From Paraburkholderia susongensis (GTDB lineage Bacteria; Pseudomonadota; Gammaproteobacteria; Burkholderiales; Burkholderiaceae): a stretch of 64,000 bases of DNA. Shown here in pieces: positions 8,887-17,025 of the stretch (positions are counted from its first letter, which is position 1; each line of letters opens with the position of its first letter). The notes below the pieces were generated by a model. That model did not search any database and had not been told where the DNA came from. It was given only the letters and a program-made list of their open reading frames with translations. The DNA lies in NCBI RefSeq assembly GCF_900177725.1, contig NZ_FXAT01000014.1:62001-126000 (forward strand), given 5' to 3'. A program made the position numbers and the translations under genes.

Positions 8887-9521
8887 GCGAGATCGAGAGT
8901 GGCGAGGCGTTGATCGAGCGCGGCTTCGAGTTCGCCGAGCGAGCGCACGAGCGTCGTGTATTCGAAGCGCGCTAGGCGCTCGACGTTGTCGAGTTCGATC
9001 GCTCGTGGACGCAGCTCGACCCATTCGTTCGGGCTATGCGTAATCACGCTCGGTTCCGTATCGCATGCAAAGACGATGCCCGGAATGCATTGCTTGCCGG
9101 CCTGCGCGTACATGTTGGTCGGCAGCGTATCGGAGATGCCGTACGCGCATTTGGCGACGGTGTTGCTGGTGGCGGGCGCGATCACAACCGTGTGATAGAG
9201 GCCGTGATAAAGCATGCCGACCGGCACGCCGCTCGCGCTGTTGTCGCGCAGCACGCGAAACTTCTCGCGCAGCTTCTCGAGCGACCAGCCATACAGCGGC
9301 AGCACTTCCTCGGCGGCCGCGGACAGAAAGAGGTCCACGCCCGGCAGGCGCAGCGCGAGCGCGATCGACTCTTCGAGCAGATGGCCGGAGCCGGTCACGC
9401 ACCACGCAAAGCGCGCGTCCGGCTTGAAGTCGGCGAGATCGCGCGCGGGTTCGCCTGCGGGTTCGTGTGCAGGCTTGCGTTCGGGTTCGCGTTCTGGCTT
9501 GCTTTCGGGCTTTCGGGTCAT
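8865..9521 (-). CDS. dmrB: Dihydromethanopterin reductase, archaeal-type flavoprotein
   Basis: Flavoprotein-family enzyme that reduces dihydromethanopterin to H4MPT, the last step of cofactor synthesis. Visible features: FAWCVTGSGHLLEES near the N-terminus of the domain, a SAAAEEVLPLYGW segment, VVIAPATSNTVAKCAYGISDTLPTN (the FMN-binding PATSNT signature) and two Cys-rich stretches (KQCIPGIVFACDTEP). The B. xenovorans homologue was characterised as a cubic protein cage. The first ~28 residues are a K/R/E/P repeat (EPERKPAHEPAGEPA) not needed for the fold. Its ATG overlaps the stop of the sigma-54 activator gene (ATGA). Confidence 0.85.
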   Translation of the reverse strand: MTRKPESKPEREPERKPAHEPAGEPARDLADFKPDARFAWCVTGSGHLLEESIALALRLPGVDLFLSAAAEEVLPLYGWSLEKLREKFRVLRDNSASGVPVGMLYHGLYHTVVIAPATSNTVAKCAYGISDTLPTNMYAQAGKQCIPGIVFACDTEPSVITHSPNEWVELRPRAIELDNVERLARFEYTTLVRSLGELEAALDQRLATLDLAWTTSSS

Positions 9522-11590
9522 GCGTCGAAGTCGAGCGGCATGCCGTCGGGTGGCGAGCCTTCATGCGAGAGCCGGATGCGCAGCCGGCGCATCTTGCGGT
9601 ACAGCGTGTTGCGGCTGATGCCGAGCGCCTTCGCGACGTTGCTGACGTTCCAGCGGTGCTCGTCGAGCAGCGACAGCACGGTTTCGCGCTCGTTCAACTG
9701 GATCGCGTTGAGTGAGGAGATGTCCGGGTCGTCGGCGAGATGCGCGTCCATGTCCGCGGTGGCGAGGCGCAAGGCGGTGGGCATATCGGCCGCCGACGTG
9801 CGTTGCGTGACTTCGGGCGGCAGGTGCTCGCAACGGATCGGCTGGCCGTCGGAGAGCGCAATCGCCATTTGCAGCACGTGACGCAATTGACGGATGTTGC
9901 CGGGCCACGCGTAAGTCAGCAGCGCCTGTTCGGCTTCCTGGGTCAGCTCGGGCGGATCGTCGGTTTCGTTGGCGAGCAGATGGTGGATCAGCGGCAGTTT
10001 GTCGACGCGTTCGCGAAGCGCCGGCAGGTTCAGCTCGACACCCTTGAGCCGGTAATACAGATCCTCGCGGAATTGCCCGCTCTGCACGAGTTCGAGCAGG
10101 TTGCGATGGCTCGCGCTGATGAGCTGGAAATTGACCTTGACCGTGGTTTCAGCGCCGAGCGGCGTGACCTCGTGTTCTTCGATCACGCGCAGCAGGCGCG
10201 CCTGCAACACGAGCGGCATGTCGCCGATTTCGTCGAGAAACAGCGTGCCGCCGTTGGCCTGCACGATCTTGCCGCGCCGCCCTTCGCGCTGCGCGCCGGT
10301 AAACGCGCCGGCGCGATAGCCGAACAGTTCGCTCTCGATCAGGTTCTCCGGCAGCGACGCACAGTTGACCGGCACGAACGGGCCGTCGGCGTGCGGGCTG
10401 ATGCTATGCAGCGCCTGCGCGAACACTTCCTTGCCGGTGCCGGTCTGGCCGCGCAGCACGATCGGAATCTTGCGCTGGATCACGCGCGCGGCCAGCTGGA
10501 TTTGCGAAGCCATGCGCGGATCGCCGAACTCGAGATGCGCGATCTCGTCGAGTTTCGGTGACGGCGCGCGTTGCCTGTCGGCCGTGCCGCCGCCGCTGGC
10601 GGTGCTGCCGGCGCCGCGTGGCGCGATATCGGGAGCGAGCACGCGCGCGACGCGTCCGGCGCTGTTTTGCGGCGTTTGCGCGACGAGGAAAAAGCGGTTC
10701 GTCGCGTTCGCGCTGTAGACGGTGACCGGATGGAACGAGCCGCGGATGCTGCGCGCGATCATGTCTTCGAGCGAAGCATTGAAGGCTTCCTCGATGCGCC
10801 GCCCGCGCAGTTCGCTAAGCGAGCGGAAGCCGAGCTGGAAGAGGGCGCTGCGGTTCGCGGCGAGCACCGTGCTGTCGTCGGCGACCGCGAGCTTGCCGCC
10901 GTGCAGCGTGCCGACGAATTCCGGGCGGCTGTGGAAATGAATCATGTTCGCGTGACGGTAACGCGCATCGAGCAGACGGTTTTCGATCATCTGCCGCGAC
11001 ATGCCGACGAGCACCAGCGAATGCTGCTGCAGCAGCTTCGAGCGGCTCGTGACGTCGAGCACGCCGGCAATCTCGCCGCTGTCGTCGAAGATCGGCGCGG
11101 CCGAGCAGGTGAGCGAGGTATAGCGCGGATAGAAATGCTCATGCTGGCAGACCGCGATGCAATCGCGTTCCGCGAGACAGGTACCCATGCCGTTGGTGCC
11201 GGCTTCGCGCTCGCTCCAGAGCGCACCGACCCGGAAGCCGTCACCGGCGACCGCTTCGGCGAACGGCACGGAGGACACCTGATGAACGATCACGCCGCCC
11301 GAATCGACGAGCACGACCGCCAGTTCGGGATCGGCGAGCTGCTGGTAGAGCGTCGTCATTTCGAGCTTCGAACAGGCGATCAGATCGCCGAGCGCTTCGC
11401 GGCGCGCGCTGAGTTCGTACTCCGTAAGGATGGGCGGGGGAACGAAACGCCCGGGGTCGAGCTGGAATTCATTGATGCAGCGCGCCCACGATTGGGCCAC
11501 GGATTCGCTTGTCGGGCGCGTGGTCAATTGATGGTTGACCACGTTCAGCACTTCTCGGACGTGCGTATTGCTGTCAGCGAGCAACGACAT
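9518..11590 (-). CDS. Sigma-54-dependent activator (GAF-PAS-AAA-Fis, AcoR-like)
   Basis: 690-aa enhancer-binding protein. N-terminal sensor region: GAF-like ~70-205 (SEREAGTNGMGTC, a signature of AcoR-type regulators) and a PAS-like segment ~225-310. Central AAA+ domain: Walker A GQTGTGKE 381-388, sigma-54 contact loop GAFTGA 428-433, Walker B TLFLDEIGD 449-457. C-terminal Fis-type helix-turn-helix ~640-675. It is the first gene of an operon with dmrB and the pterin gene, overlapping dmrB by ATGA, so an activator is co-translated with C1 cofactor genes. It has no receiver domain; a small-molecule signal is likely. I infer it drives the -24/-12 promoters found in this window. Confidence 0.9.
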   Translation of the reverse strand: MSLLADSNTHVREVLNVVNHQLTTRPTSESVAQSWARCINEFQLDPGRFVPPPILTEYELSARREALGDLIACSKLEMTTLYQQLADPELAVVLVDSGGVIVHQVSSVPFAEAVAGDGFRVGALWSEREAGTNGMGTCLAERDCIAVCQHEHFYPRYTSLTCSAAPIFDDSGEIAGVLDVTSRSKLLQQHSLVLVGMSRQMIENRLLDARYRHANMIHFHSRPEFVGTLHGGKLAVADDSTVLAANRSALFQLGFRSLSELRGRRIEEAFNASLEDMIARSIRGSFHPVTVYSANATNRFFLVAQTPQNSAGRVARVLAPDIAPRGAGSTASGGGTADRQRAPSPKLDEIAHLEFGDPRMASQIQLAARVIQRKIPIVLRGQTGTGKEVFAQALHSISPHADGPFVPVNCASLPENLIESELFGYRAGAFTGAQREGRRGKIVQANGGTLFLDEIGDMPLVLQARLLRVIEEHEVTPLGAETTVKVNFQLISASHRNLLELVQSGQFREDLYYRLKGVELNLPALRERVDKLPLIHHLLANETDDPPELTQEAEQALLTYAWPGNIRQLRHVLQMAIALSDGQPIRCEHLPPEVTQRTSAADMPTALRLATADMDAHLADDPDISSLNAIQLNERETVLSLLDEHRWNVSNVAKALGISRNTLYRKMRRLRIRLSHEGSPPDGMPLDFDA

Positions 11591-11784
11591 GGGGTTTGTC
11601 TCCGTTGCGTCATTTCGGGCGCTCTCTGCGCTTCACACACCGCGAATGCCGCCTTATCAAGCCTGTAATCCCCTGGCGCCGCAAATCTTGCGTTCGCATG
11701 CGCCTGCGCGACCGGCCTTCTTTCTACTTTCAGGCGGCTATTTAAAACTTTACGCCCGATGCCGGTTTGGTTCAACAGGAACTC

Positions 11785-11806
11785 GCACGGTGTTTGCGCA
11801 CCGTGC
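11785..11806. promoter_or_regulatory. Inverted repeat GCACGGTG-N6-CACCGTGC
   Basis: Perfect 8-bp arms with a 6-nt spacer TTTGCG in the activator/folB divergent region. It could be an operator or a hairpin in a leader transcript. Its half-site differs from the GACACA family, so a different regulator is possible. Confidence 0.5.
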
Positions 11807-11896
11807 CCGAAATTTGCTTTTAATCACGCGTTGCCTCATGCAATGCCTCGCGCATGACCTTGTAGAGCCCGGCATCTTGCGTGCCTGTCGCAACTT

Positions 11897-11913
11897 CGGC
11901 ACACAGTGTGCCG
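11897..11913. promoter_or_regulatory. Perfect palindrome CGGCACAC-A-GTGTGCCG
   Basis: A 17-nt perfect inverted repeat between the activator gene and folB. The GGCACA/TGTGCC half-sites match half-sites near xoxF, moxR and the beta-RFAP synthase operon. I infer a binding site for the neighbouring activator, possibly autoregulatory. Confidence 0.55.
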
Positions 11914-11982
11914 CTCGTCGCCTCGCTGTTCCTGACACGATGTTCAACCCTGGGCCGCGCCGCGGCGGAGTGCAAGCACATC

Positions 11983-12525
11983 ATGGACCGTCTCGATACC
12001 GTTCGCCTGACCGCTTTTTCCAGCGCTTTCTCGCGCGACCTTTCCCATGCGGGCGGCGCTGCCCGTGCACTGCCCGAGCGCATGGATATCGTGTTCATCG
12101 AAAACTTCATAGGGCAGACGGTCATCGGTATCGACAGCAGCGAGCAGCACGTTGCGCAGCCCGTGCGCGTGAATCTCGCTATCGGCGTGCCCGCGATTCG
12201 CGCCTGCACGACGGATCGGATCGAGGATACGGTCAACTATGCTGCTGTGCGCAATGCGCTGCTTGCGCTCTTCGCGTCGCATCGCGTGCGCCTGCTCGAA
12301 GCGCTCGCCGAGACGATCGCGCAATTGCTGATTGCCGACTTCGGCGCGCAATGGGTGCGCGTCTCGCTGGCGAAGCCGGCGAAATTCGACGACGTGGCGG
12401 CCATCGGCGTGCAGATCGAACGGCGCCGGGGCGATGTGCCGGCAGCGGCGGCCGGTGTTGCCGCCGGTGTTGCCGCCGGGGTTGCCGATTACGCGTCGCT
12501 CGGCGAGGGGTTCGTGCCGGACTGA
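11983..12525 (+). CDS. folB: Dihydroneopterin aldolase family protein (FolB-like)
   Basis: Pterin-fold enzyme expected to act on dihydroneopterin, here plausibly for the methanopterin pterin ring because all neighbours are C1 genes. Core features: DIVFIENFIGQTVIGI, then QPVRVNLAIGVPAIRA, DTVNYAAV and LLEALAETIAQLL, the order seen in FolB proteins. The chosen start gives 180 aa; no clear ribosome site supports it, and an internal ATG at 12082 (FolB-sized product) is a real alternative. The C-terminus carries a GVAA repeat coded by 12-nt units (12451-12487). It is the only plus-strand gene in the H4MPT block. Confidence 0.78.
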   Translation: MDRLDTVRLTAFSSAFSRDLSHAGGAARALPERMDIVFIENFIGQTVIGIDSSEQHVAQPVRVNLAIGVPAIRACTTDRIEDTVNYAAVRNALLALFASHRVRLLEALAETIAQLLIADFGAQWVRVSLAKPAKFDDVAAIGVQIERRRGDVPAAAAGVAAGVAAGVADYASLGEGFVPD

Positions 12526-12571
12526 GCGGTGCGCCTCTACCGCCAATCTAGCGCCAGCCCAGCGTCTGAAC

Positions 12572-12594
12572 CGCGCGGCGCGATGAGCCGCGCG
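12572..12594. terminator. GC hairpin between convergent folB and the small Cys protein gene
   Basis: CGCGCGGC, 7-nt loop, GCCGCGCG: a perfect 8-bp stem in the gap between convergent genes. On the plus strand it is followed by CGTTTC, so the T-tract is poor; bidirectional termination is plausible but unproven. Confidence 0.4.
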
Positions 12595-12631
12595 CGCGTT
12601 TCATCTTCACCTCCCTTCACCTCTCTTCACG

Positions 12632-13039
12632 TCATTTCGCCGCCGTGGGCGTTTTCTGCGGCCCCAGCCCGCACGCCTGGTACGCGCTCGTTTGCAGTTC
12701 GCGGAACCGCTTCGTTTGCGACTTCGCATGATCGACGCGAAACTCCGCGCCGCCTTCGCCGCCGAGCGTCGCGTACTTGGAGAACGTCGACTGGTCGACG
12801 AATTCGTCATACGGTAATGCCGCGGCCATCTTGTCGATGACGCACGAGCACTTGTAGACGTTCGCGAAATCGTGGCCGTTGTCGTCCATGCAACCCAGCA
12901 CGTATTCCACGCGGCCCTGGGTCGGATAGTCGTAGCCTCCCGCCTGGGCGGCGGGCCTTTGCGCATCGCCGGCCGCCCAGGCGGATCCTGCCAGCGCCAT
13001 GCAGGTAACGGCGAGAAGCGCGCGACAGCTTATGGTCAT
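12632..13039 (-). CDS. Small periplasmic protein with four conserved-looking cysteines
   Basis: 135 aa, not recognised as a named family. A signal peptide is clear (MTISCRALLAVTCMALAGSAWA). The mature part has GCM, CSC and a later ACG cysteine, all outside the signal peptide, so disulfides or metal binding are possible; Tyr/Asp-rich stretches surround them. It lies 175 nt downstream of fae on the same strand and ends near the convergent folB. A role in periplasmic C1 oxidation (alcohol dehydrogenase or its cytochrome) is a guess from context only. Confidence 0.75.
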   Translation of the reverse strand: MTISCRALLAVTCMALAGSAWAAGDAQRPAAQAGGYDYPTQGRVEYVLGCMDDNGHDFANVYKCSCVIDKMAAALPYDEFVDQSTFSKYATLGGEGGAEFRVDHAKSQTKRFRELQTSAYQACGLGPQKTPTAAK

Positions 13040-13214
13040 GTCATGCCTCTACGAAAGCATTGAGCCTGCTTCACGAACCGGTGCGCGAGCGGTGACGGCG
13101 CGAGGGCGGTGCGACCGCATGCGCGAGGAGACGGGGCCGCCGATGACATTGCCGACGACACCACCAATGACACCGCTCACGGCGCCGCGTTTCCTCCCGT
13201 TGTTGCGTGCACCG

Positions 13215-13724
13215 TCAGTTCGGCGCGAACGGATGCGCGACGCTGCCTTTCTTCGCCACGACTTCCGCGGCGCTCGGCTCGCCGTTGACGGCACGCTTGA
13301 TGGCCTCGCGCGTCGCCTTGTAGTTGAACTCCTGGATCTTCTTGTCGTCGTCCGCCTGCCAGTGGATGAAGACGCCGACGCAGAGGAACAGGTCGTCGGC
13401 CTCGTCTTGCGGAATCGTGCCGTCCTCGACACTATCGGCGACCGCGAGGGCCACCGCGTGCTGGGCCGGGCCGAACATCTGCACAGCCTGCTTGGCGCCC
13501 TTGATCGTCACCTTGTTGAAGAGGATCGTGTTCGGCTTGGCGATGAGATTGGGCGCGACGACGGCGAGCAGCGACGTGAAGCCATCCTTGTTGTTGGTGA
13601 GCGCGTTGCAGAACGCGGTTTCCGCAGCCGAACCTCGCGGTCCGATCAGCAAGTCGATGTGCGCGACCTCGTTGCCGTCGCCGACGAGCGACTCTCCGAT
13701 CATGACGCGGTTGATCTTGGCCAT
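13215..13724 (-). CDS. fae: Formaldehyde-activating enzyme
   Basis: Condenses formaldehyde with H4MPT to methylene-H4MPT in the cytoplasm, both an energy-yielding and a detoxifying step. The 169-aa product matches Fae throughout: MIGESLVGDGNEVAHIDLLIG with the catalytic His at 22, FGPAQHAVA, and a C-terminal VAKKGSVAHPFAPN. An AGGA ribosome site lies just upstream of the ATG. It stands alone behind a -24/-12 promoter (13838-13853), fitting its usual very high expression. Confidence 0.97.
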   Translation of the reverse strand: MAKINRVMIGESLVGDGNEVAHIDLLIGPRGSAAETAFCNALTNNKDGFTSLLAVVAPNLIAKPNTILFNKVTIKGAKQAVQMFGPAQHAVALAVADSVEDGTIPQDEADDLFLCVGVFIHWQADDDKKIQEFNYKATREAIKRAVNGEPSAAEVVAKKGSVAHPFAPN

Positions 13725-13837
13725 TCTGTTCCTCCAATGAGTAGGTATGGACCTGCTGACGACGCGCCACCCGCGATCGCCCGGATATCCGGATACGGCG
13801 TCGCACGGCGGAGCATGGATGCACGGCGGTACTAACT

Positions 13838-13853
13838 AACAGGTTCCGTGCCA
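13838..13853 (-). promoter_or_regulatory. Sigma-54 (-24/-12) promoter of fae
   Basis: On the minus strand the sequence reads TGGCACGGAACCTGTT. The -24 box is a perfect TGGCACG; the -12 box has GT instead of GC at the usual position. Transcription would start near 13826, ~100 nt before fae. I see no GACACA-type palindrome just upstream, which would lie inside the CitG-like gene. Confidence 0.65.
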
Positions 13854-13888
13854 GTTCGCGCTCAACCGCGCTTAAAGGCGTTGGTGGC

Positions 13889-14788
13889 TCAACCCCGGTG
13901 CGTGAGGTGGAGCGCGCCGCCCGCTTCGAGGCAGCGCGCGACGAATAGCGTGGCGACCGCGAGGTCCGCGCTGGTGCCGGGATTGATTGCGCGCGCCTTC
14001 AGTTGGGCATCCCAGGCATCGAGCCGCGGATCGGCCGGGGCGCGCCGCGAAGCGAGCGGCGTTTGCCGCCAGCGCGCGTGCTGCTCGCGTGCCGCAAGCG
14101 TGACACTCTGCGCCAGCGCCAACCCGTGCTTGCGCATAATGTGAGAGTCGGGCCAGCCGCCGAGGAAGGCGAGGAACACGTTGAGCATCGCCACTTCGGG
14201 CGCGTTGGGCGGGGCTTCGCGATATGCCACGAGGCCGGTTTCGAAGAGATCCGTGAAACCGTTCGCGTATTGCCGCGCGATGCTGTCGCGCTCGCTTGCG
14301 AGCCGCATCGCGTCGCGCAGGCCGAGCGTCGGCGGCGCGTGGACCGATTGCTCGGGCGCGTCGCCGAGCCCGCCCGGATTGGCGAGCGCGATCGCGCGGT
14401 AAGCGAGGCGCGCATCTTCGACGTCGAGCCTCGTCAGCACGCGCGAGGCGGCGGCGCGCCAGGCTGGCGCGGACGGCGCGGGTCCGGTTTCCTCGAGCGC
14501 CGCCGCGAGCGGCGCGATGAGCAGCACGATGCCGAGGTTGGTGTTGCAGCCGGCCGCCGCGCGCGTGCGGGTGACCGCATCGAGAATGCGCTGGCCGACG
14601 CGCGCGCCGGGGGCGAAGAGCGCGTCGAGTGCGGCGTTCGCGCTCGCGAGAAACTGCGCGGCGTTCATTCCGTGTCCGGGGCTTTGCATGCTGACGTTGC
14701 CGGGTTTGGGCGTCGTCACGTCGAGTGCGCAGGCTTCGAGGAAGGCCGCACGCGCGTGCTCGAAGGGGATGGTGCTGGGTTCAGGCAT
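13889..14788 (-). CDS. CitG/MdcB-like triphosphoribosyl-dephospho-CoA synthase family protein
   Basis: 299 aa. CitG-family motifs are visible: TTPKPGNVS near residue 25, NTNLGIVLLIAPLAAALE, LRDAMRLASERDSIARQY, and a C-terminal NPGTSADLAVATLFVA. Classical members attach a phosphoribosyl group to dephospho-CoA for citrate or malonate lyase, but no lyase genes are here. CitG-like genes recur in methylotroph H4MPT clusters, so a ribosyl-transfer role in methanopterin assembly is the likelier reading; the reaction is unproven. It is last in the beta-RFAP synthase-mtdB-mch operon, 96 nt after the ATP-grasp gene. Confidence 0.8.
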   Translation of the reverse strand: MPEPSTIPFEHARAAFLEACALDVTTPKPGNVSMQSPGHGMNAAQFLASANAALDALFAPGARVGQRILDAVTRTRAAAGCNTNLGIVLLIAPLAAALEETGPAPSAPAWRAAASRVLTRLDVEDARLAYRAIALANPGGLGDAPEQSVHAPPTLGLRDAMRLASERDSIARQYANGFTDLFETGLVAYREAPPNAPEVAMLNVFLAFLGGWPDSHIMRKHGLALAQSVTLAAREQHARWRQTPLASRRAPADPRLDAWDAQLKARAINPGTSADLAVATLFVARCLEAGGALHLTHRG

Positions 14789-14884
14789 GGCGTTCGAGCG
14801 CGTTGTTTATAGACGGTCCCCATGCGCGTCGTTCAGGCAACGGGCTCATGCGGGGTTCTCCCGCGCGCCCCTCAGGCAGCACGC

Positions 14885-15952
14885 TCATGCAAGCCTCTCT
14901 CTCACGTCGCCCGGCAGCCCGGCCACTGCGCTCCCCGCTGCTTGCTCACCCGCCTGCCGCGGCGTAGCAGCAAGCTTGCGATCGAGCAGATCGTCGGCGA
15001 GCGCCGTCGCGATGTCGAGCGGCGTGACCGACTGCAAGCCGCGCCACGCTGCCACGCCGTTGACTTCCAGCACGAGCGGACGCGCGGCATCGTCGGGATC
15101 GGGGATCAGATCCACGCCGGCATAGTCGAGCCCGAGCGCGGCGGCAGCCAGCACGGCCGTTTGCGCGAGCGGCGCATCGAGTTCGGCTGGCTCGCATACC
15201 GCGCCTTGCGCGAAGTTGTGAATCCAGCCCTTGCCGCCGACGCGCCGCATCGCCGCGACTGCCCGGCCGCCGATCACGAGCACGCGCCAGTCGAAACCGG
15301 GCCGCTCACCGGTGACGTAGCGCTGCAGATAAGCGACCTGCTGATAGCGCGCGAGCGACGGCAACGGCGCGAGCACGCCACGGCGCGCGCCGAGCCGCTT
15401 GAGCCCGTGGCCCTGCGAGCCGAACAGCGGCTTGAGCACGACCTGGCGGCCGGCGGCTGCTTCGCGCATCAATACGCGCTGCGCGAACGCCGCCGATTCA
15501 GTGGCCCAGGTGGCCGGCGTCGGCACGCCTGCGCGATGCAGCAGGAAGCTCGTCATCGACTTGTCGACGCTGCGCTCGATCGCGCGCGCATCGTTGTAGA
15601 CCGGCACGCCCGATTCGCGCAGCGCGTGCAGGATGCCGAGCCGCAACGTCACCTGCTCGAAGGTGCCTCCCGCGATGCCGCGCACGAACACCGCGTCCGG
15701 CAGCGTGCGGCCGAAGCCGGGCAGCGCGAGCCCGTGCGGTTGCCACGTGGTGTCGATCCGGCAATCGGCGAGGTCGACGCAACGCGCTTCGGCGCCGCGG
15801 GCGCGGAACGCTTTTTTCAGCCGGGCGGTGTGCCAGCCGGTTTCGTCGGTCATGATCGCGATGCGCAGGCCCGCGTGCGCGGGGCGTGGCTGGGCGGTCG
15901 AATGCGCCTCCGGTTCCACCCCGGTCTTCGCGCCGTTTCGCGTGAGCATCAT
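14885..15952 (-). CDS. ATP-grasp ligase, RimK/MptN-like
   Basis: 355 aa. Shows an N-terminal domain starting RIAIMTDETGWH, then an ATP-grasp fold: NDARAIERSVDKSMTSFLLHRAGVPTPATW, VLKPLFGSQGHGLKRL (nucleotide loop), FDWRVLVIGGRAVAAM and LVLEVNGVAAWRGLQ (metal site). This is close in layout to RimK and to tetrahydromethanopterin glutamate ligase MptN, which add amino acids to a carboxylate. I infer a methanopterin side-chain ligase. The ATG at 15952 overlaps the mch stop (ATGA), so it is coupled to mch. Confidence 0.8.
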   Translation of the reverse strand: MMLTRNGAKTGVEPEAHSTAQPRPAHAGLRIAIMTDETGWHTARLKKAFRARGAEARCVDLADCRIDTTWQPHGLALPGFGRTLPDAVFVRGIAGGTFEQVTLRLGILHALRESGVPVYNDARAIERSVDKSMTSFLLHRAGVPTPATWATESAAFAQRVLMREAAAGRQVVLKPLFGSQGHGLKRLGARRGVLAPLPSLARYQQVAYLQRYVTGERPGFDWRVLVIGGRAVAAMRRVGGKGWIHNFAQGAVCEPAELDAPLAQTAVLAAAALGLDYAGVDLIPDPDDAARPLVLEVNGVAAWRGLQSVTPLDIATALADDLLDRKLAATPRQAGEQAAGSAVAGLPGDVRERLA

Positions 15953-17025
15953 GGCGCCACGGACTCGCCGCCCCACTGGCTGTGCAGCAAGCCGCCGTCG
16001 AGCCGGCCGCCATGATAGGTCGCGCCGCTTTCGAGACTGCTCACCCAGACTTCGGCGGGCGCGAACAGCGCGGGATCGATCTGGTAAAAGTCGAAGTTGA
16101 ACGACGTGAAGATCTCCGCGAACGGCCGTCCGTAATCGCGCGAGGTGGCGGCGGGCAAGCGCTCGACGAGGCTCCGCGCGACTTCGTCGTGGCGCACGGT
16201 CAGATGCACGCGGCCGCCGTAAAGGATCGCGTCGTTGGTGCGGCCCATCGCCTGAATGCCGTCCGGCGCGGGCGGCGGCAACGGGGCCGAGCCCGTGCCT
16301 TCCACGATCTCATCGAGCGGCACGCCGAGCACGTGCACCTTGTGCAATGCAACTTCGACGACGCGCGCCACGACCTGTACCGTTCCCGCGACAGAGTGTG
16401 TCGGCGTGACGATGAGCGTCAGTTGCTCCGGCGCGAGGCCGCAATCGTGCAGCACCTTGTCGATCACGATCTGCGGCGGCAGGCGGTCGACTTCGAGCAC
16501 CAGCACGCCGCGTTCGTGCTGGTCGCGATAGCCGAGTTCATCGAAGAGCGGTTCCTTGACGGCCAGCGCGCGCGCGGGACCGGAGCCGAGCGAGAAGAAC
16601 TTCTTGCCGCCAGTCTGTTCCTTGGTCGCCGCAAGACTCCACCCCGCGTACTGGCTGCCGAGGCAGGCCAGCACGGGCGACGACGTGCTGACCTCGATCA
16701 TCGTGGGCCAGAGCGGCGCGGGCTCGAAGCTCGCGCGCAGCGCGACGCGCCCGAGTCCGCCCATGCAGATGCGCGCGATCAGCACGCCGGCTTCGATGCT
16801 GCCGCGCGCGTCGACACCGGCGTCCGCGATGACCGTGCCGGCGTCCGTGTGCGTGATGGCGACACCGAGGCGCGCCGCATTGTCGACGAGCCGGGCGACG
16901 AGGCGCTCGCTCAGCGCGTTGACGCTCGGCGCAACTGCGGGCGCAACTGCGGGTGCAACTGCGGGCGCGGTTGCGTGCCCGGACGTCTCAGGAGTGGGAG
17001 TGGATGAAGGCATAGTCGGGTTCAT
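15949..17025 (-). CDS. mch: Methenyl-H4MPT cyclohydrolase
   Basis: Hydrolyses methenyl-H4MPT to formyl-H4MPT between MtdB and the formyltransferase/hydrolase complex. Characteristic segments: ARICMGGLGRVAL, GSQYAGWSL, FFSLGSGPARALAVKE, HKVHVLG, GIQAMGRTNDAILYGG and RDYGRPFAEIF. I start at the ATG of MNPTMPSS (17025), which overlaps the preceding ATP-grasp gene by 38 nt; 17013 is possible. The N-terminus has an APAV repeat coded by 12-nt units at ~16930-16970, giving a disordered leader absent from typical Mch. Confidence 0.95.
   Translation of the reverse strand: MNPTMPSSTPTPETSGHATAPAVAPAVAPAVAPSVNALSERLVARLVDNAARLGVAITHTDAGTVIADAGVDARGSIEAGVLIARICMGGLGRVALRASFEPAPLWPTMIEVSTSSPVLACLGSQYAGWSLAATKEQTGGKKFFSLGSGPARALAVKEPLFDELGYRDQHERGVLVLEVDRLPPQIVIDKVLHDCGLAPEQLTLIVTPTHSVAGTVQVVARVVEVALHKVHVLGVPLDEIVEGTGSAPLPPPAPDGIQAMGRTNDAILYGGRVHLTVRHDEVARSLVERLPAATSRDYGRPFAEIFTSFNFDFYQIDPALFAPAEVWVSSLESGATYHGGRLDGGLLHSQWGGESVAP

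Larger units (their letters stand above)
11591..11982. promoter_or_regulatory. Divergent regulatory region, sigma-54 activator / folB
   Basis: 392 nt without a gene, separating divergent starts. It contains two strong palindromes: 11785-11806 (GCACGGTG, 6-nt spacer, CACCGTGC) and 11897-11913 (CGGCACAC A GTGTGCCG, perfect 8-bp arms). The second resembles motifs upstream of other C1 promoters in this window. A GG-N10-GC match at 11871-11884 (plus strand) is a weak sigma-54 candidate for folB. No convincing -35/-10 pair was found by eye. Confidence 0.6.

Noticed and set aside
11699..11716. Weak minus-strand GG-N10-GC match as promoter of the activator gene
   Set aside because: The -24 box (CCGGTCGC) departs from consensus; chance matches are common in GC-rich DNA.
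13049..13432. Minus-strand frame with a glycine-zipper-like VIGGVVGNVIGG segment near fae
   Set aside because: Most of it overlaps fae out of frame and no start or ribosome site fits; the glycine-rich part alone is too short to support a gene, though it could be a remnant.
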